The notes below the pieces were generated by a model. That model saw only the letters and a list, made by a program, of their open reading frames with translations. It was not told the origin of the DNA and searched no databases. The position numbers were made by a program, and so were the translations under genes. A DNA stretch of 64,000 nucleotides from Saccharospirillum salsuginis (GTDB lineage: Bacteria > Pseudomonadota > Gammaproteobacteria > Pseudomonadales > Natronospirillaceae), in contig NZ_BMXR01000002.1 in NCBI RefSeq assembly GCF_014651855.1, positions 411,867-475,866 on the forward strand, in the 5' to 3' direction. Below, in pieces: positions 15,942 to 26,166 of this stretch; position 1 is the first letter of the stretch; each line of letters begins with the position of its first letter.

Positions 15942-17408
15942 ATGACACAGAAGATCTTCATCGGCGGCGAATGGCGATTGGGACGGGGCGACACCACCGT
16001 CTCCCGCTTCCCGGCCGACGGCTCCGTCAACGCCGAATTCCCCGCCGCCAGCCTCGACGACGTCGAAGACGCCATCTCTGCGGCCGACGCCGCCTGGCGC
16101 ACGCCGGACTGGGCCGACCGCCAGCCACATCAACGCGCCGAGGTCCTGTACCGGGTCAGCGATCTGATCATGGCCCGCCAGGAAGAACTGGCCCGGCTGC
16201 AGACGCGGGACAACGGCAAACCGCTGGCCGAAACCCGCGCCCTGGTCGCCAGCGCTGCCGGTACCGCCCGTTACGTGGCCGCCGCCTGCGAGACCCTGGA
16301 AGGTGAATTGCCGACCCAGCGCAACGCCGACTTCATGACCTTCAGCACCTACGAACCGCTGGGCGTCATCGCCGCGATCACCCCCTGGAACTCGCCCATT
16401 GCCAGCGAAATGCAGAAAATCGCCCCGGCGCTGGCCGGCGGTAACGCCGTCATCCTGAAACCGGCCGAAGCCACCCCGCTGGCGGCGCTGAAACTGGCCG
16501 AACTGTTTGAAGAGGCCGGTCTGCCCAAGGGGCTGCTGAGCGTGCTGCCCGGTCGTGGCCGGATCATCGGCGATGCACTGGTGCGCGACCCGCGCGTGCG
16601 CAAGATCTCCTTCACCGGCGGCACCTCGACCGGCCGCCACCTGGCGCACATCGCCGCCGACAAACTGATCGGCGCCTCGCTGGAACTGGGCGGCAAGTCA
16701 CCGACCATCATCTGCGAAGACGCCGATCTGGAGCAGGCCGTACGCGGCGTGGTCTACGGCATCTTCAGTTCCGGTGGCCAGGCCTGCATCGCCGGTTCGC
16801 GTCTGTTCATTCACGAAAGCCAGTACGACGCCGTGCTGGAACGGTTGCTGGCCGTGACTCGGGATCTGCGCGTCGGCCACCCCGAAACAGATGGGGTTCA
16901 CATCGGTCCGCTGATCAGCGAGGCGCATCGCGACAGCGTCGCCGCCTATGTCGACCAGGCCCGTGCCGAGGGTGCGCGCATCCTGACCGGCGGTCAGGCA
17001 CCCTCCGATCCGGCGCTGGTGAGCGGCAGCTACTACCTGCCCACCGTCATCGACGGCCTGAAACCGGACAGCGCGGTCTGCCGCGAGGAAATCTTCGGGC
17101 CGGTGCTGGTGGTGCTGCCATACCGCGATGAAGCCGACCTGATCGCGCAAGCCAACGACAGCGTCTACGGCCTGGCCTCCGGCATCTGGACCGCCGACTA
17201 CCGTCGCGCCTGGCACCTGGCGCGCAAGCTCGAGGCCGGCACGGTCTGGATCAACACCTACAAGAAATTCTCCATCGCCACGCCGTTCGGCGGGTACAAG
17301 GAGAGCGGTCTCGGCCGCGAAAAAGGACGCCAGGGCATTCAGGCCTACATGCAACAGAAGAGCATCTACCTGGGGCTGGACAGCGCGCCCATCGGGTGGA
17401 GCCGCTAA
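15942..17408 (+). CDS. NAD(P)-dependent aldehyde dehydrogenase
   Basis: This 488-residue enzyme is full length for the ALDH superfamily. The catalytic residues are visible: N150 (TPWNSP), E248 (LELGGKSP) and C282 (GQACIAG). The cofactor loop FTGGTSTG lies near 224. It would oxidise an aldehyde or semialdehyde formed in the pathway to the acid. It is 16 bases behind the AspDH-like gene and 22 bases before the ThDP gene, so the three form one transcript. Confidence 0.9.
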   Translation: MTQKIFIGGEWRLGRGDTTVSRFPADGSVNAEFPAASLDDVEDAISAADAAWRTPDWADRQPHQRAEVLYRVSDLIMARQEELARLQTRDNGKPLAETRALVASAAGTARYVAAACETLEGELPTQRNADFMTFSTYEPLGVIAAITPWNSPIASEMQKIAPALAGGNAVILKPAEATPLAALKLAELFEEAGLPKGLLSVLPGRGRIIGDALVRDPRVRKISFTGGTSTGRHLAHIAADKLIGASLELGGKSPTIICEDADLEQAVRGVVYGIFSSGGQACIAGSRLFIHESQYDAVLERLLAVTRDLRVGHPETDGVHIGPLISEAHRDSVAAYVDQARAEGARILTGGQAPSDPALVSGSYYLPTVIDGLKPDSAVCREEIFGPVLVVLPYRDEADLIAQANDSVYGLASGIWTADYRRAWHLARKLEAGTVWINTYKKFSIATPFGGYKESGLGREKGRQGIQAYMQQKSIYLGLDSAPIGWSR

Positions 17409-17430
17409 CCCACTGTTTGAGGACTTCGAT

Positions 17431-19065
17431 ATGAGCACGATCACCGTGGGTGAAGCCATCGCCCGGACTCTGGAAGCCTACGCGGTCACGGCCGTCTACG
17501 GCGTCATTTCCATTCACAACCTGCCCATCGCCGACGCCCTGGGCCGGCGCGATCGAATCCGCTTCGTACCGGCGCGCGGTGAAGCCGGGTCGGTCACCAT
17601 GGCCGACGCCCACACCCGGGTCGGCTCCATCGGTGTCGCCCTGACCAGCACCGGTGCCGGTGCCGGCAACGCCGTCGGCGCCATGCTGGAGGCGATGAAC
17701 GCTGGCACACCGTTGCTGCACATCACCGGTCAGGTCGAGAAAGACTACCTCGACCGCGACGCCGGCTTCATTCACGAAACACGCGACCAGATGGGCTTCC
17801 TGTCGGCCTGCTCGAAAAGCGCTTACCGCGTCTGTACGCCGGAACAGGCCGTGCCCTTGCTGCACCGGGCGCTTCAGGATGCCCTGACGGCGCCGTGCGG
17901 GCCGGTCAGTCTGGAAATCCCGATCGACATCCAGGCCGCCAAGATCGACTGGGTCGAGACCGCCCCGGTTCAGGGGCGGCCGAACCCGGTGCTCACCGAC
18001 TACCAGCTCGACCAATTGGCGGATAAACTCCAGACCGCCCGCCGTCCCGTGCTCTGGGTCGGTGGCGGCGCCCTGGGGGCTGAAACCGAAGTGCGCCGTC
18101 TGGCCGACCTCGGCGTGGCCGTGCTTTCCACGACACACGGTCGAGGCATTCTGCCCGACAGCCATCCGCGCAGTCTGCGGGCGTTCCATAACGCCGAATC
18201 GGTCGAAGCCCTGCTCGCGGACTGTGATCTGATGCTGGTTGCCGGCTCGCGCCTGCGCAGCAACGAGACCCGGACCTATTCACTGACGCTGCCACGCCCC
18301 TTGTTGCAGATCGACCTGAACCCGGCGGCGCACCAGCGCAACTACCGCATCGACGACTTCTACTGCGGCGACTGTCGCGACACCCTGCGCCGCCTGGCCG
18401 ACCGGCTCGAAGGCCGCTGGCAGGCCGACCCGACCTTCGACGCGGCCATCGCAACGGCGGTCCAGAGCGCCGAGGAAGCGCTGCGCACCCAGGTGGGCGC
18501 CTACGCGCAACTGTCCGACGCCGTGCACAAGCACCTGCCGGCCGACGGCCTGTTCGTGCGCGACATCACCGTCTCCGGCAGCACCTGGGGCAGCCGCTTG
18601 CTGCCGGCGGAAAAACCGCTGGGCAACATCCACTCTCTGGCCGGTGCCATCGGGCTGGGACTGTCGATGGGCATCGGCTGCGCGGTGGCGCAACCGAAGA
18701 AGAAGGTCGTGACCCTGGTCGGTGACGGCGGCCTTGCTCTGGGGCTCGGCGAGTTGGCCACCATGGCCCAGGAAAACCTCGACATGGTGCTGCTGGTGAT
18801 GAACGACGGCGGCTACGGCGTGATGCGGGGGATTCAGAACAAGTATTTCGAAGGTCGTCAGTATTTCAACGAACTGCACACGCCGGATTTCCAGACTCTG
18901 GCGCAATCCATGGCGTTACCGCATTGGAAAGTGACGCACGCGGACCAGTTCGATGCGGTGCTGGCGCAGGCGGTGCAACTGGACGGACCGGCCCTGGTCG
19001 AGGTCGACATGCACTCGGTCGGCGAGCTGAAATTCTCCGGCCCGCCGCAGAAGAAGCTGTATTGA
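17431..19065 (+). CDS. Thiamine diphosphate-dependent decarboxylase/lyase
   Basis: This 544-residue protein is related to acetolactate synthase and benzoylformate decarboxylase. The N-terminal Pyr domain carries the cofactor-activating Glu in PARGEAGSV (about residue 51). The C-terminal PP domain has the ThDP/Mg motif GDGG followed by ND (GDGGLALGLGELATMAQ ... MND, about 430-460). It should decarboxylate a 2-oxo acid or cleave a carbon-carbon bond, probably feeding an aldehyde to the adjacent aldehyde dehydrogenase. The exact substrate is not visible. It is the last gene of the catabolic island. Confidence 0.85.
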   Translation: MSTITVGEAIARTLEAYAVTAVYGVISIHNLPIADALGRRDRIRFVPARGEAGSVTMADAHTRVGSIGVALTSTGAGAGNAVGAMLEAMNAGTPLLHITGQVEKDYLDRDAGFIHETRDQMGFLSACSKSAYRVCTPEQAVPLLHRALQDALTAPCGPVSLEIPIDIQAAKIDWVETAPVQGRPNPVLTDYQLDQLADKLQTARRPVLWVGGGALGAETEVRRLADLGVAVLSTTHGRGILPDSHPRSLRAFHNAESVEALLADCDLMLVAGSRLRSNETRTYSLTLPRPLLQIDLNPAAHQRNYRIDDFYCGDCRDTLRRLADRLEGRWQADPTFDAAIATAVQSAEEALRTQVGAYAQLSDAVHKHLPADGLFVRDITVSGSTWGSRLLPAEKPLGNIHSLAGAIGLGLSMGIGCAVAQPKKKVVTLVGDGGLALGLGELATMAQENLDMVLLVMNDGGYGVMRGIQNKYFEGRQYFNELHTPDFQTLAQSMALPHWKVTHADQFDAVLAQAVQLDGPALVEVDMHSVGELKFSGPPQKKLY

Positions 19066-19076
19066 TGTGGATTCCC

Positions 19077-19216
19077 GTAGGGTGGGCACCGCCCACCATT
19101 CGCTTTCGGTCCTATTGAACAATTGTCCATTGGCAATGATGGGGGCGGTGGATTGTTCTGCCAGACCCATATCTTTCCATGGTGGGCGGCCGAGTCGTCG
19201 GGCCGTCCCACCCTAC
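19077..19216. repeat. Inverted pair of GTAGGGTGGGC repeats
   Basis: GTAGGGTGGGCACCGCCCACC opens the block and GTCCCACCCTAC closes it, so the two ends can pair. The same family occurs at 42691-42711 and 49822-49934. It lies between convergent genes and may end both transcripts. Confidence 0.7.
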
Positions 19217-19235
19217 GAGGTCAGAGTCTCGGTCC

Positions 19236-19778
19236 TTACCACATCAAATCATCCGGAATCTGGAAGTCCTTGTACGGATCGTCCTCATCCGGTTGGTTGT
19301 CTTGCGGATCGGCCTGGAACACGACGGCTGCTTCGTCCCGTTCGGCCACCTTGGCGGCTATGTCTTTGGGCACGACCGCGTAGCCGTCTTTCAGCGCGCA
19401 GATCGCCAGTTTGCCGGACGCCAGCTGTTGCTGGATGGAATCCTTCACGTACAGGTGCTTGATCTTCTTGATCCGGTGGTCCGTGAAATTGAAACGGACC
19501 TCGCCTTTCACCGTCAGTTGGCCCTGGGAGATGATCTGTTCCAGTTGGGCCTGATTGGCCTTGGCGGCCTCGGCTTCCTGGCGTTCCTTGTTCAGTTGAC
19601 GATCGCGCTCCGCCTTTTCCTCGCGTTCGCGTTGCAACCGAGCCTGGGTGTCTTCCTGTTGCGCTTGGCCTTTCTGGGCCTGTTTCGCTTGTTTTTTCTT
19701 CTCGTGCTGGGCCTGCTTGACTTTTTTCTTGTCCACCAGACCCGCATTCAACAACTGGTCGGCCAGTGACTTTGCCAT
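19236..19778 (-). CDS. DUF2058 (YaiL-type) protein
   Basis: This 180-residue protein begins MAKSLADQLLNAGLVDKKK, the hallmark start of DUF2058 proteins. A long Lys/Gln/Glu-rich helical segment follows (about 15-80), then a C-terminal domain with VRFNFTDHRIKKI and a tail rich in Asp. The family is described as nucleoprotein or polynucleotide-associated; the biochemical role is not established. The ATG at 19778 is chosen because the family motif starts there; an upstream in-frame start would add 18 residues. Confidence 0.85.
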   Translation of the reverse strand: MAKSLADQLLNAGLVDKKKVKQAQHEKKKQAKQAQKGQAQQEDTQARLQREREEKAERDRQLNKERQEAEAAKANQAQLEQIISQGQLTVKGEVRFNFTDHRIKKIKHLYVKDSIQQQLASGKLAICALKDGYAVVPKDIAAKVAERDEAAVVFQADPQDNQPDEDDPYKDFQIPDDLMW

Positions 19779-19859
19779 GGAATGTCGCTCATGTATCAAG
19801 GGTTGATTCGCGAACCATTGTAAGCCACTCATCCGGCCGAACCCAGCCTTGGGAAACGG

Positions 19860-20336
19860 TCACTCCACATCTTCCTTGGGTTGAGGATCCCGTGTGATCA
19901 GCCAGTAACTGAGCCCCAGGGCGAGGACCACGGCCGCGATTGCGAAGACATAGTCGGCGGAGATCTTGTCGAGGTCGAGCACGATCACCTTTCGGGCGAT
20001 GGCCATCAGAGCGGTGGCGATGACCAACTGCACGGGGAAGACATTGGTACCGAGATACAGCCGGATGTTGATGAAGATCTCAATGGCGATCAACACCGCC
20101 ATGAATGCACCGAATGTCTGAAAGATGTCGTTGATGTCCAGCAGGAACATCGGCGGAGTGGTCAGGCGTTGGTAGAGCACATAGACCACGTCGCCAATAC
20201 TCCAGAGGATAACCAGGACCATCAGAACCGCCAGAAAGCGAACCGAATGGCGAATGATCCGATGCAGAAACCGGATCAGCGGGTCGGTGTGTTTGATCGG
20301 TATCTCGTCGTGGATCTGGTTGTCGTCGACTTTCAT
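19860..20336 (-). CDS. PsiE-family inner-membrane protein
   Basis: This 158-residue protein has four predicted membrane helices (about 32-53, 72-94, 101-119 and 127-146) and the pattern of phosphate-starvation-inducible PsiE proteins, including FEFIALI-like AVLIAIEIFINIRLY and AIARKVIVLDLDK. The molecular function is unknown. Its start overlaps the stop of the nhaR-like gene by four bases (ATGA), so the two are translated from one message. Confidence 0.8.
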   Translation of the reverse strand: MKVDDNQIHDEIPIKHTDPLIRFLHRIIRHSVRFLAVLMVLVILWSIGDVVYVLYQRLTTPPMFLLDINDIFQTFGAFMAVLIAIEIFINIRLYLGTNVFPVQLVIATALMAIARKVIVLDLDKISADYVFAIAAVVLALGLSYWLITRDPQPKEDVE

Positions 20337-21247
20337 GTTCGATTCCTGTTGTTGAACAGACGGTCCCGGGCGGTTTCGGTGATCTCGATGACCTTGGGGT
20401 GCTTCAGTTTACGTTCCGGAGTAATGGCGAAATAAGTTTCGCGTATCTCCCGAATACGGCCCACGGATTCGGCACCATAAGTATCCCACACTTCCGTCAG
20501 AATAGCCGATGGCACCGGGTAGAGAGCGTGCCCGGCCTCGCCGACGGCTTTCATCAGGGCACTGTCATCGAATTCCGCCACGATGCGTGGCTGGATGCCC
20601 TGTCGCTCGAACCAGTCATCGAGATGCCGCCGCACGACGCTGGATGAGGTCGGCAACAGGCAGGGTGCGCCGTCCAGCGATCGTGGGAAATTCTGGCTAT
20701 ACCGACGGGCGATCACCGGTGACCCGACCCAACTGATGTCGCTGTATCCCAACAAGTGGCTGTACGCTTTTACGTTCAAACCCGTGGGGATGGATTGATC
20801 CGACAGGACCAGATCGAGCCGGTGCAGAGCGAGATCGGCCAGCAGGCTGTTGAGGTCGGCCTCCCGGCAGGTCATCTGGGGCGCATCCGGACCGGTCAGG
20901 GCCGGGGCCAGCGTGCGGTAGGCGATCAGTTTGGGTATGGAACTGACCATACCGACCTTGAGCCGGTTGGGAATCATCAGGCCCGGGTCGCGCAGGCGCA
21001 GGGCCAGCTCACCGCCCAGCCGGAAAATCTCGTCGGCGTACTGGTAGACGAACTGGCCGGTGGCGGTCAGGGTCAGCCCCCGGCCGGCGCGTTCGAACAG
21101 GGCACCGCCGGCGCTTTGCTCCAGGGTCTTCAGTTGGCCGCTGATGGTCTGCGGCGTGAGGCTGAGCGCCTCCGCGGCCCGGGCGACACTGCCCTCATTG
21201 GCCACGGTCCAGAAGTACAGCAGGTGGTTGTAATTCAGGTGCCGCAT
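20333..21247 (-). CDS. nhaR: LysR-family regulator NhaR
   Basis: This 304-residue LysR-type protein has the N-terminal HTH starting MRHLNYNHLLYFWTVANEGSV, whose NYNHL-YFW and LTPQTISGQ motifs are distinctive of NhaR, the sodium-responsive activator of the Na+/H+ antiporter gene nhaA. The co-inducer domain spans about 90-300. No antiporter gene is adjacent; instead the message continues into a PsiE-family membrane protein, so the local target may differ from E. coli. Confidence 0.82.
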   Translation of the reverse strand: MRHLNYNHLLYFWTVANEGSVARAAEALSLTPQTISGQLKTLEQSAGGALFERAGRGLTLTATGQFVYQYADEIFRLGGELALRLRDPGLMIPNRLKVGMVSSIPKLIAYRTLAPALTGPDAPQMTCREADLNSLLADLALHRLDLVLSDQSIPTGLNVKAYSHLLGYSDISWVGSPVIARRYSQNFPRSLDGAPCLLPTSSSVVRRHLDDWFERQGIQPRIVAEFDDSALMKAVGEAGHALYPVPSAILTEVWDTYGAESVGRIREIRETYFAITPERKLKHPKVIEITETARDRLFNNRNRT

Positions 21248-21275
21248 CGAGGCCGACCTCCAAAAGTTCGAAAAA

Positions 21276-21290
21276 ACCGATCTATTCGGT
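21276..21290. promoter_or_regulatory. Short inverted repeat in the nhaR / flavoprotein divergent spacer
   Basis: ACCGA-TCTAT-TCGGT lies 29 bases upstream of the nhaR start and about 120 upstream of the divergent flavoprotein gene. It has the size of a LysR-type recognition palindrome (15 bp). Confidence 0.4.
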
Positions 21291-21410
21291 AATTAAATTC
21301 GACTTGTTCGTAGTCAGTCTAACCGTACTCTAGGTCTTGACGCCAGTGCCCGGGACCTCTCCCGGCACGGTCAAGTCGGCATGCTGTGCCGCAACGGAGG
21401 AGGTTAGTCC

Positions 21411-22638
21411 ATGAGCAAACATCACTGTGACGTTCTGATAATAGGCGCTACGCCCGCCGGGGCCGCCCTGTTGTATCAATTGGCGCGGTTCACCGATCTG
21501 TCCTCGATCAAGCTGATCGACGCCCGTCAGACAACGGGTTCCGCCGAGTTGGGCGGTCAATGGACCAGCGAAGGGTTGCAGTATGGCTACATCGATACGC
21601 TCGCCAGCCTGTCACAGGCACGCGCATGGCATCGCTCGGCGTCCATGGTGGTCAACTATGCCTTGCGCCAGGCCGAACCCCAGGCGTTGATCGGCAAGTA
21701 CCCCAAGATGGTGGTGGCGCAGGGGGAAGAGGACATTCTCTGGCTGAAAGAGCGCTACCAGGCATTCAAATCCCACTTTCCGCTGCTGGAATGGTGGGAA
21801 AAAGCCGACATAGCCGAATTGGAACCTTATCTGGTACTCGATGGCGACGGTCACTGGCGACCGGAACCGATGGCGGCCATGGGCACCACCACCCAGCACA
21901 CCATCGTGAACCGATCCGCTCTGGTCGAGTCGATGCTCGACAACGCCCGGGCGACCTACGACAAGACGGTCGATGTGCAGTACGGTACTCGGGCGATTCG
22001 GGTCGAGGCGTTGTCTCAAGGGTATAAGGTATTGACGACCAGCGGTGAGATACGCACCCGCTATCTGGTGTCGGCTACGGGGCTCTCCGGTCTGGATCTG
22101 GCGCGCGGCCTGGGACTGGGTCGGTCGATCGCCGAAGTGCCGTTGGCGGAAACGCTGTTCGAGACCGAGCGCCTGGTGCGTGGACGGGTTCACAGTCTGC
22201 GCCGGCCCGAGTCGTCAAAAGCGGCGCCCTATGCCGAACCGATCATGGACCGTCCGGGGCAGATGCGCCTGGGGCTGGCGGTGCCCTCGCTGACCCGGGG
22301 TGGCAAGATGCCGTTGGCCTCCTTCTCGGGCAACGGTCTGGACGGAAGCCTGCAACAGTTGAGGCAACTGATTCCGTCGCTTGGTTCCTCGGCGTTGTCC
22401 GAAGGGCGGATGATATTGCGACCACGTGGCATTCTGGTGGATACCGAGGCAGGCCGGCGTGTGCCCGAAGGCACCAGCCTGGATGGCGATTGCGTGCGTT
22501 TCCACCTGACACCGGCGTCCGAGGTTACCACCAGCCTGCATCAGGCCTATCAGGACCTGTTGTCCATCCAGGCCCAGTTGGGCTGCGCCGTAGCCGAGGT
22601 CCGGCTGAAGGCGCAGTTGATGACCGATCCGCGCACCG

Positions 22639-22661
<23 letters not shown>
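21411..22661 (+). CDS. FAD-dependent oxidoreductase, short malate:quinone oxidoreductase-like protein
   Basis: This 416-residue flavoprotein has the FAD loop DVLIIGATPAGAALL at residues 7-21. Several segments line up with Mqo: GQGEEDILWLKERYQAF-type sequence near 105, the ELEPYLVLDG stretch and GTTTQHTIVNRSALVESML near 160, and LTPASEVTTSLHQAY near the C-terminus. It is about 100 residues shorter than typical Mqo, and the GGGIMS and GASPGAS motifs of true Mqo are altered, so another substrate is possible. The 3' end overlaps the convergent aspA by 23 bases. Confidence 0.6.
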
Positions 22662-24090
<1,429 letters not shown>

Positions 24091-24224
24091 TGTTTTTCTG
24101 GTCTCTCGGGGTTGTCGGGTTGAGGCGGTTGTCGAGGGCAAGAGTACGGTTTGATCAGTGGCTTGACCAATGCCGTTTCCGACATCATTATGCAATAAAT
24201 GCATATCTCGAGGCGGGGAATCGT

Positions 24225-25148
24225 ATGGACCTGGACGTCAAATGGCTGGAAGACTTCCTCATGCTGGCCAGCACCCGCAGTTTCTCCCAATCCGCCGAGC
24301 GCCGGCACGTCACCCAGCCGGCGTTCAGCCGCCGCATTCGTGCCCTGGAAGCCTGTATAGGTGTGACCCTGGTGGATCGGTCCTCGTCGCCGATCGGTCT
24401 GACGGCGGAAGGGGACATGTTCCTGATTACCGCGCGCAAGCTGCTGGACCAGCTGGACTCATCGGTGGAGCAGATCCGGGGTCTGGTGCCCCAGCACAAG
24501 CAGATTCTGGAAGTCGTGGTGGCGCATTCCCTGGGGCTGGGGTTCCTGCCCCGCTGGCTGAAACGCTTTTACCGCACCCGCCCGGAGTTCAATCTGCGTG
24601 TGCTGGCGATGAACATTGGCGAGGCGATTCTGGCGCTGCGGGAAGGCAAATCCGATCTAATGATGATCTACGCCGACCCCCAGGCGACGATGCAGCTCGA
24701 CCCGGATGTGTTTCCCTCGATACAACTGGGTCGGACGGAACTGGTGCCGGTGTGCGCGCCGGATGAATACGGCGAGCCGGTGTTTCCGTTTTCAACGGAA
24801 GAGGGAGCGGAGCCCATCCCGTTGCTCGCCTACACCAGCGATGCCTCCCTGCAACGGTCGGTGCGTTCGATGCTGCAGGCCCAGGGCATGCAGTTGCAGT
24901 TCAAGACGGTGTTCGAGATGGCCATCGCCGACGGTCTCAAGGGCATGGCATTGGCGGGGTTTGGCGTGGCCTGGTTGCCACGCATCACGGTGGAGCAGGA
25001 ACTGGAGGAAGGGCGACTGGTGGTGTGTCCCGGCGACGCCTATCGGTTACCGCTGGAGATTCGACTCTATCGTTGCTCGCTGATCGAAAAGCAGGCCATC
25101 GACCAGGTGTGGGCGTTGTTGTCTCCGCCCCGGGAGCTGAATTCGTGA
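24225..25148 (+). CDS. LysR-family regulator, HypT/YjiE-like
   Basis: This 307-residue LysR protein has an N-terminal HTH with KWLEDFLMLASTRSFSQSAE and VTQPAFSRRIRALE, close to the E. coli HypT (YjiE) pattern. The effector domain spans about 90-300. It is divergently placed to aspA with 134 bases between the start codons, the usual layout for a regulator and its target, so control of aspA is a reasonable inference. Whether it senses hypochlorite as HypT does is not shown. Confidence 0.85.
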   Translation: MDLDVKWLEDFLMLASTRSFSQSAERRHVTQPAFSRRIRALEACIGVTLVDRSSSPIGLTAEGDMFLITARKLLDQLDSSVEQIRGLVPQHKQILEVVVAHSLGLGFLPRWLKRFYRTRPEFNLRVLAMNIGEAILALREGKSDLMMIYADPQATMQLDPDVFPSIQLGRTELVPVCAPDEYGEPVFPFSTEEGAEPIPLLAYTSDASLQRSVRSMLQAQGMQLQFKTVFEMAIADGLKGMALAGFGVAWLPRITVEQELEEGRLVVCPGDAYRLPLEIRLYRCSLIEKQAIDQVWALLSPPRELNS

Positions 25149-25234
25149 AGTGGTGATCGCGAAGATCGGAGTTGGATCAGGTACACTGGGCGGTGGTCCA
25201 CCTTTAGGAAACCCACTACCGACAGGAGCGTTAC

Positions 25235-25837
25235 ATGACACTCCGACACTGGATGCCGTTCGTTCTGGGCGCGTTGTTGATGCTGGTTGGCTCGTTATCG
25301 GCCGAAACCGGCGACGACGCCGGCCCACTCTTCAATGCCCGCCAAGCCATGTTCAACGCCTTGTATGACTACGAGCTGACCGGCGACCCCAACTATGACT
25401 ACGCCCAGCTCCTGGTCCCGCTCAATCTCGAAGCGGTGGATATGGCGGAGACGCTGAAGGATGAATCCGACGACGACCGCCTGTTGCGCGTTGCCAACAT
25501 GCTGAAAGACGACGTGGATACCGAAATCGAAGCGCTTCAGGCCTGGCAGGAGCGTTTTTCGGCCCCCACGCCCGGCGACGACGCGGACGCAGTGACCGTT
25601 GCGTTTGAGGGAGTCCGCGAACGCATGATGGAACGTCGCGATGAGTTGCAGTCCAACGACGATCTTGAAGGCAGCGCCGCCGCGACTCTTACGTGGTACC
25701 ACGAAGCGGCCATCGCATTGACGCATGTCACTCTGGAGCACAGTGTTGATGCTCAGTTACGGCTATTGGCCTCGGACATCAAGCGGGATCACACCCGGCA
25801 GATCGCCGAGTTGCGGAACTGGCGGACACTGCGCTGA
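25235..25837 (+). CDS. Exported protein with DUF305-like repeats
   Basis: This 200-residue protein starts with a signal peptide (MTLRHWMPFVLGALLMLVGSLSAETG, cleavage near residue 23). Residues about 50-105 (LLVPLNLEAVDMAETL ... DTEIEALQAWQERF) and 155-200 (HEAAIALTHVTLEHS ... TRQIAELRNWRTLR) resemble the helical, metal-binding DUF305 domain, but the MIPHH-type histidines of the first unit are replaced by L-V-P-L-N. It is a periplasmic protein of unknown role. The family link is by pattern only. Confidence 0.6.
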   Translation: MTLRHWMPFVLGALLMLVGSLSAETGDDAGPLFNARQAMFNALYDYELTGDPNYDYAQLLVPLNLEAVDMAETLKDESDDDRLLRVANMLKDDVDTEIEALQAWQERFSAPTPGDDADAVTVAFEGVRERMMERRDELQSNDDLEGSAAATLTWYHEAAIALTHVTLEHSVDAQLRLLASDIKRDHTRQIAELRNWRTLR

Positions 25838-25842
25838 GCGGG

Positions 25843-26166
25843 TTACAAGTCCTTGAACTTCGACTTCAACGCCTCGAAAGCTTCCCGTTTGACCGAATCC
25901 TCCAGCTCGATCGGATCGGCCTCGGGGATCAGGCCCGAGGTGTCGAGGTTCGCATTGGGTGTCTCGCTCTGCGGGGGCGGGGCGTCCCGTTGTTCCAGAT
26001 GATCCTGCAGCAGGATCAGCGCATCGACCGAGCCCTGAATATCGGCTTCTTCGCCCTCGTGTTGAGCGATGCGGTGTTCCAGCTTTTCGATGATGGCGCG
26101 CACTTCTTCCTGGCCGGGCTGTTTCTCGTTCAGCCACTGCTGGGCACTTTCGGCGGATGTAGACAT
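25843..26166 (-). CDS. Small conserved acidic protein of unknown function
   Basis: This 107-residue protein has no signal peptide or membrane segment. The N-terminal half is helical (about 5-65, heptad-like EVRAIIEKLEHRIAQHEGEEADIQGSVDALILLQDHLEQ), then comes a Pro-rich linker and a short acidic C-terminal helix. Not recognised. Its start codon shares the sequence CATG (26164-26167) with the start of the divergent AlkB-like gene, so the two genes begin on the same bases. Confidence 0.65.
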   Translation of the reverse strand: MSTSAESAQQWLNEKQPGQEEVRAIIEKLEHRIAQHEGEEADIQGSVDALILLQDHLEQRDAPPPQSETPNANLDTSGLIPEADPIELEDSVKREAFEALKSKFKDL

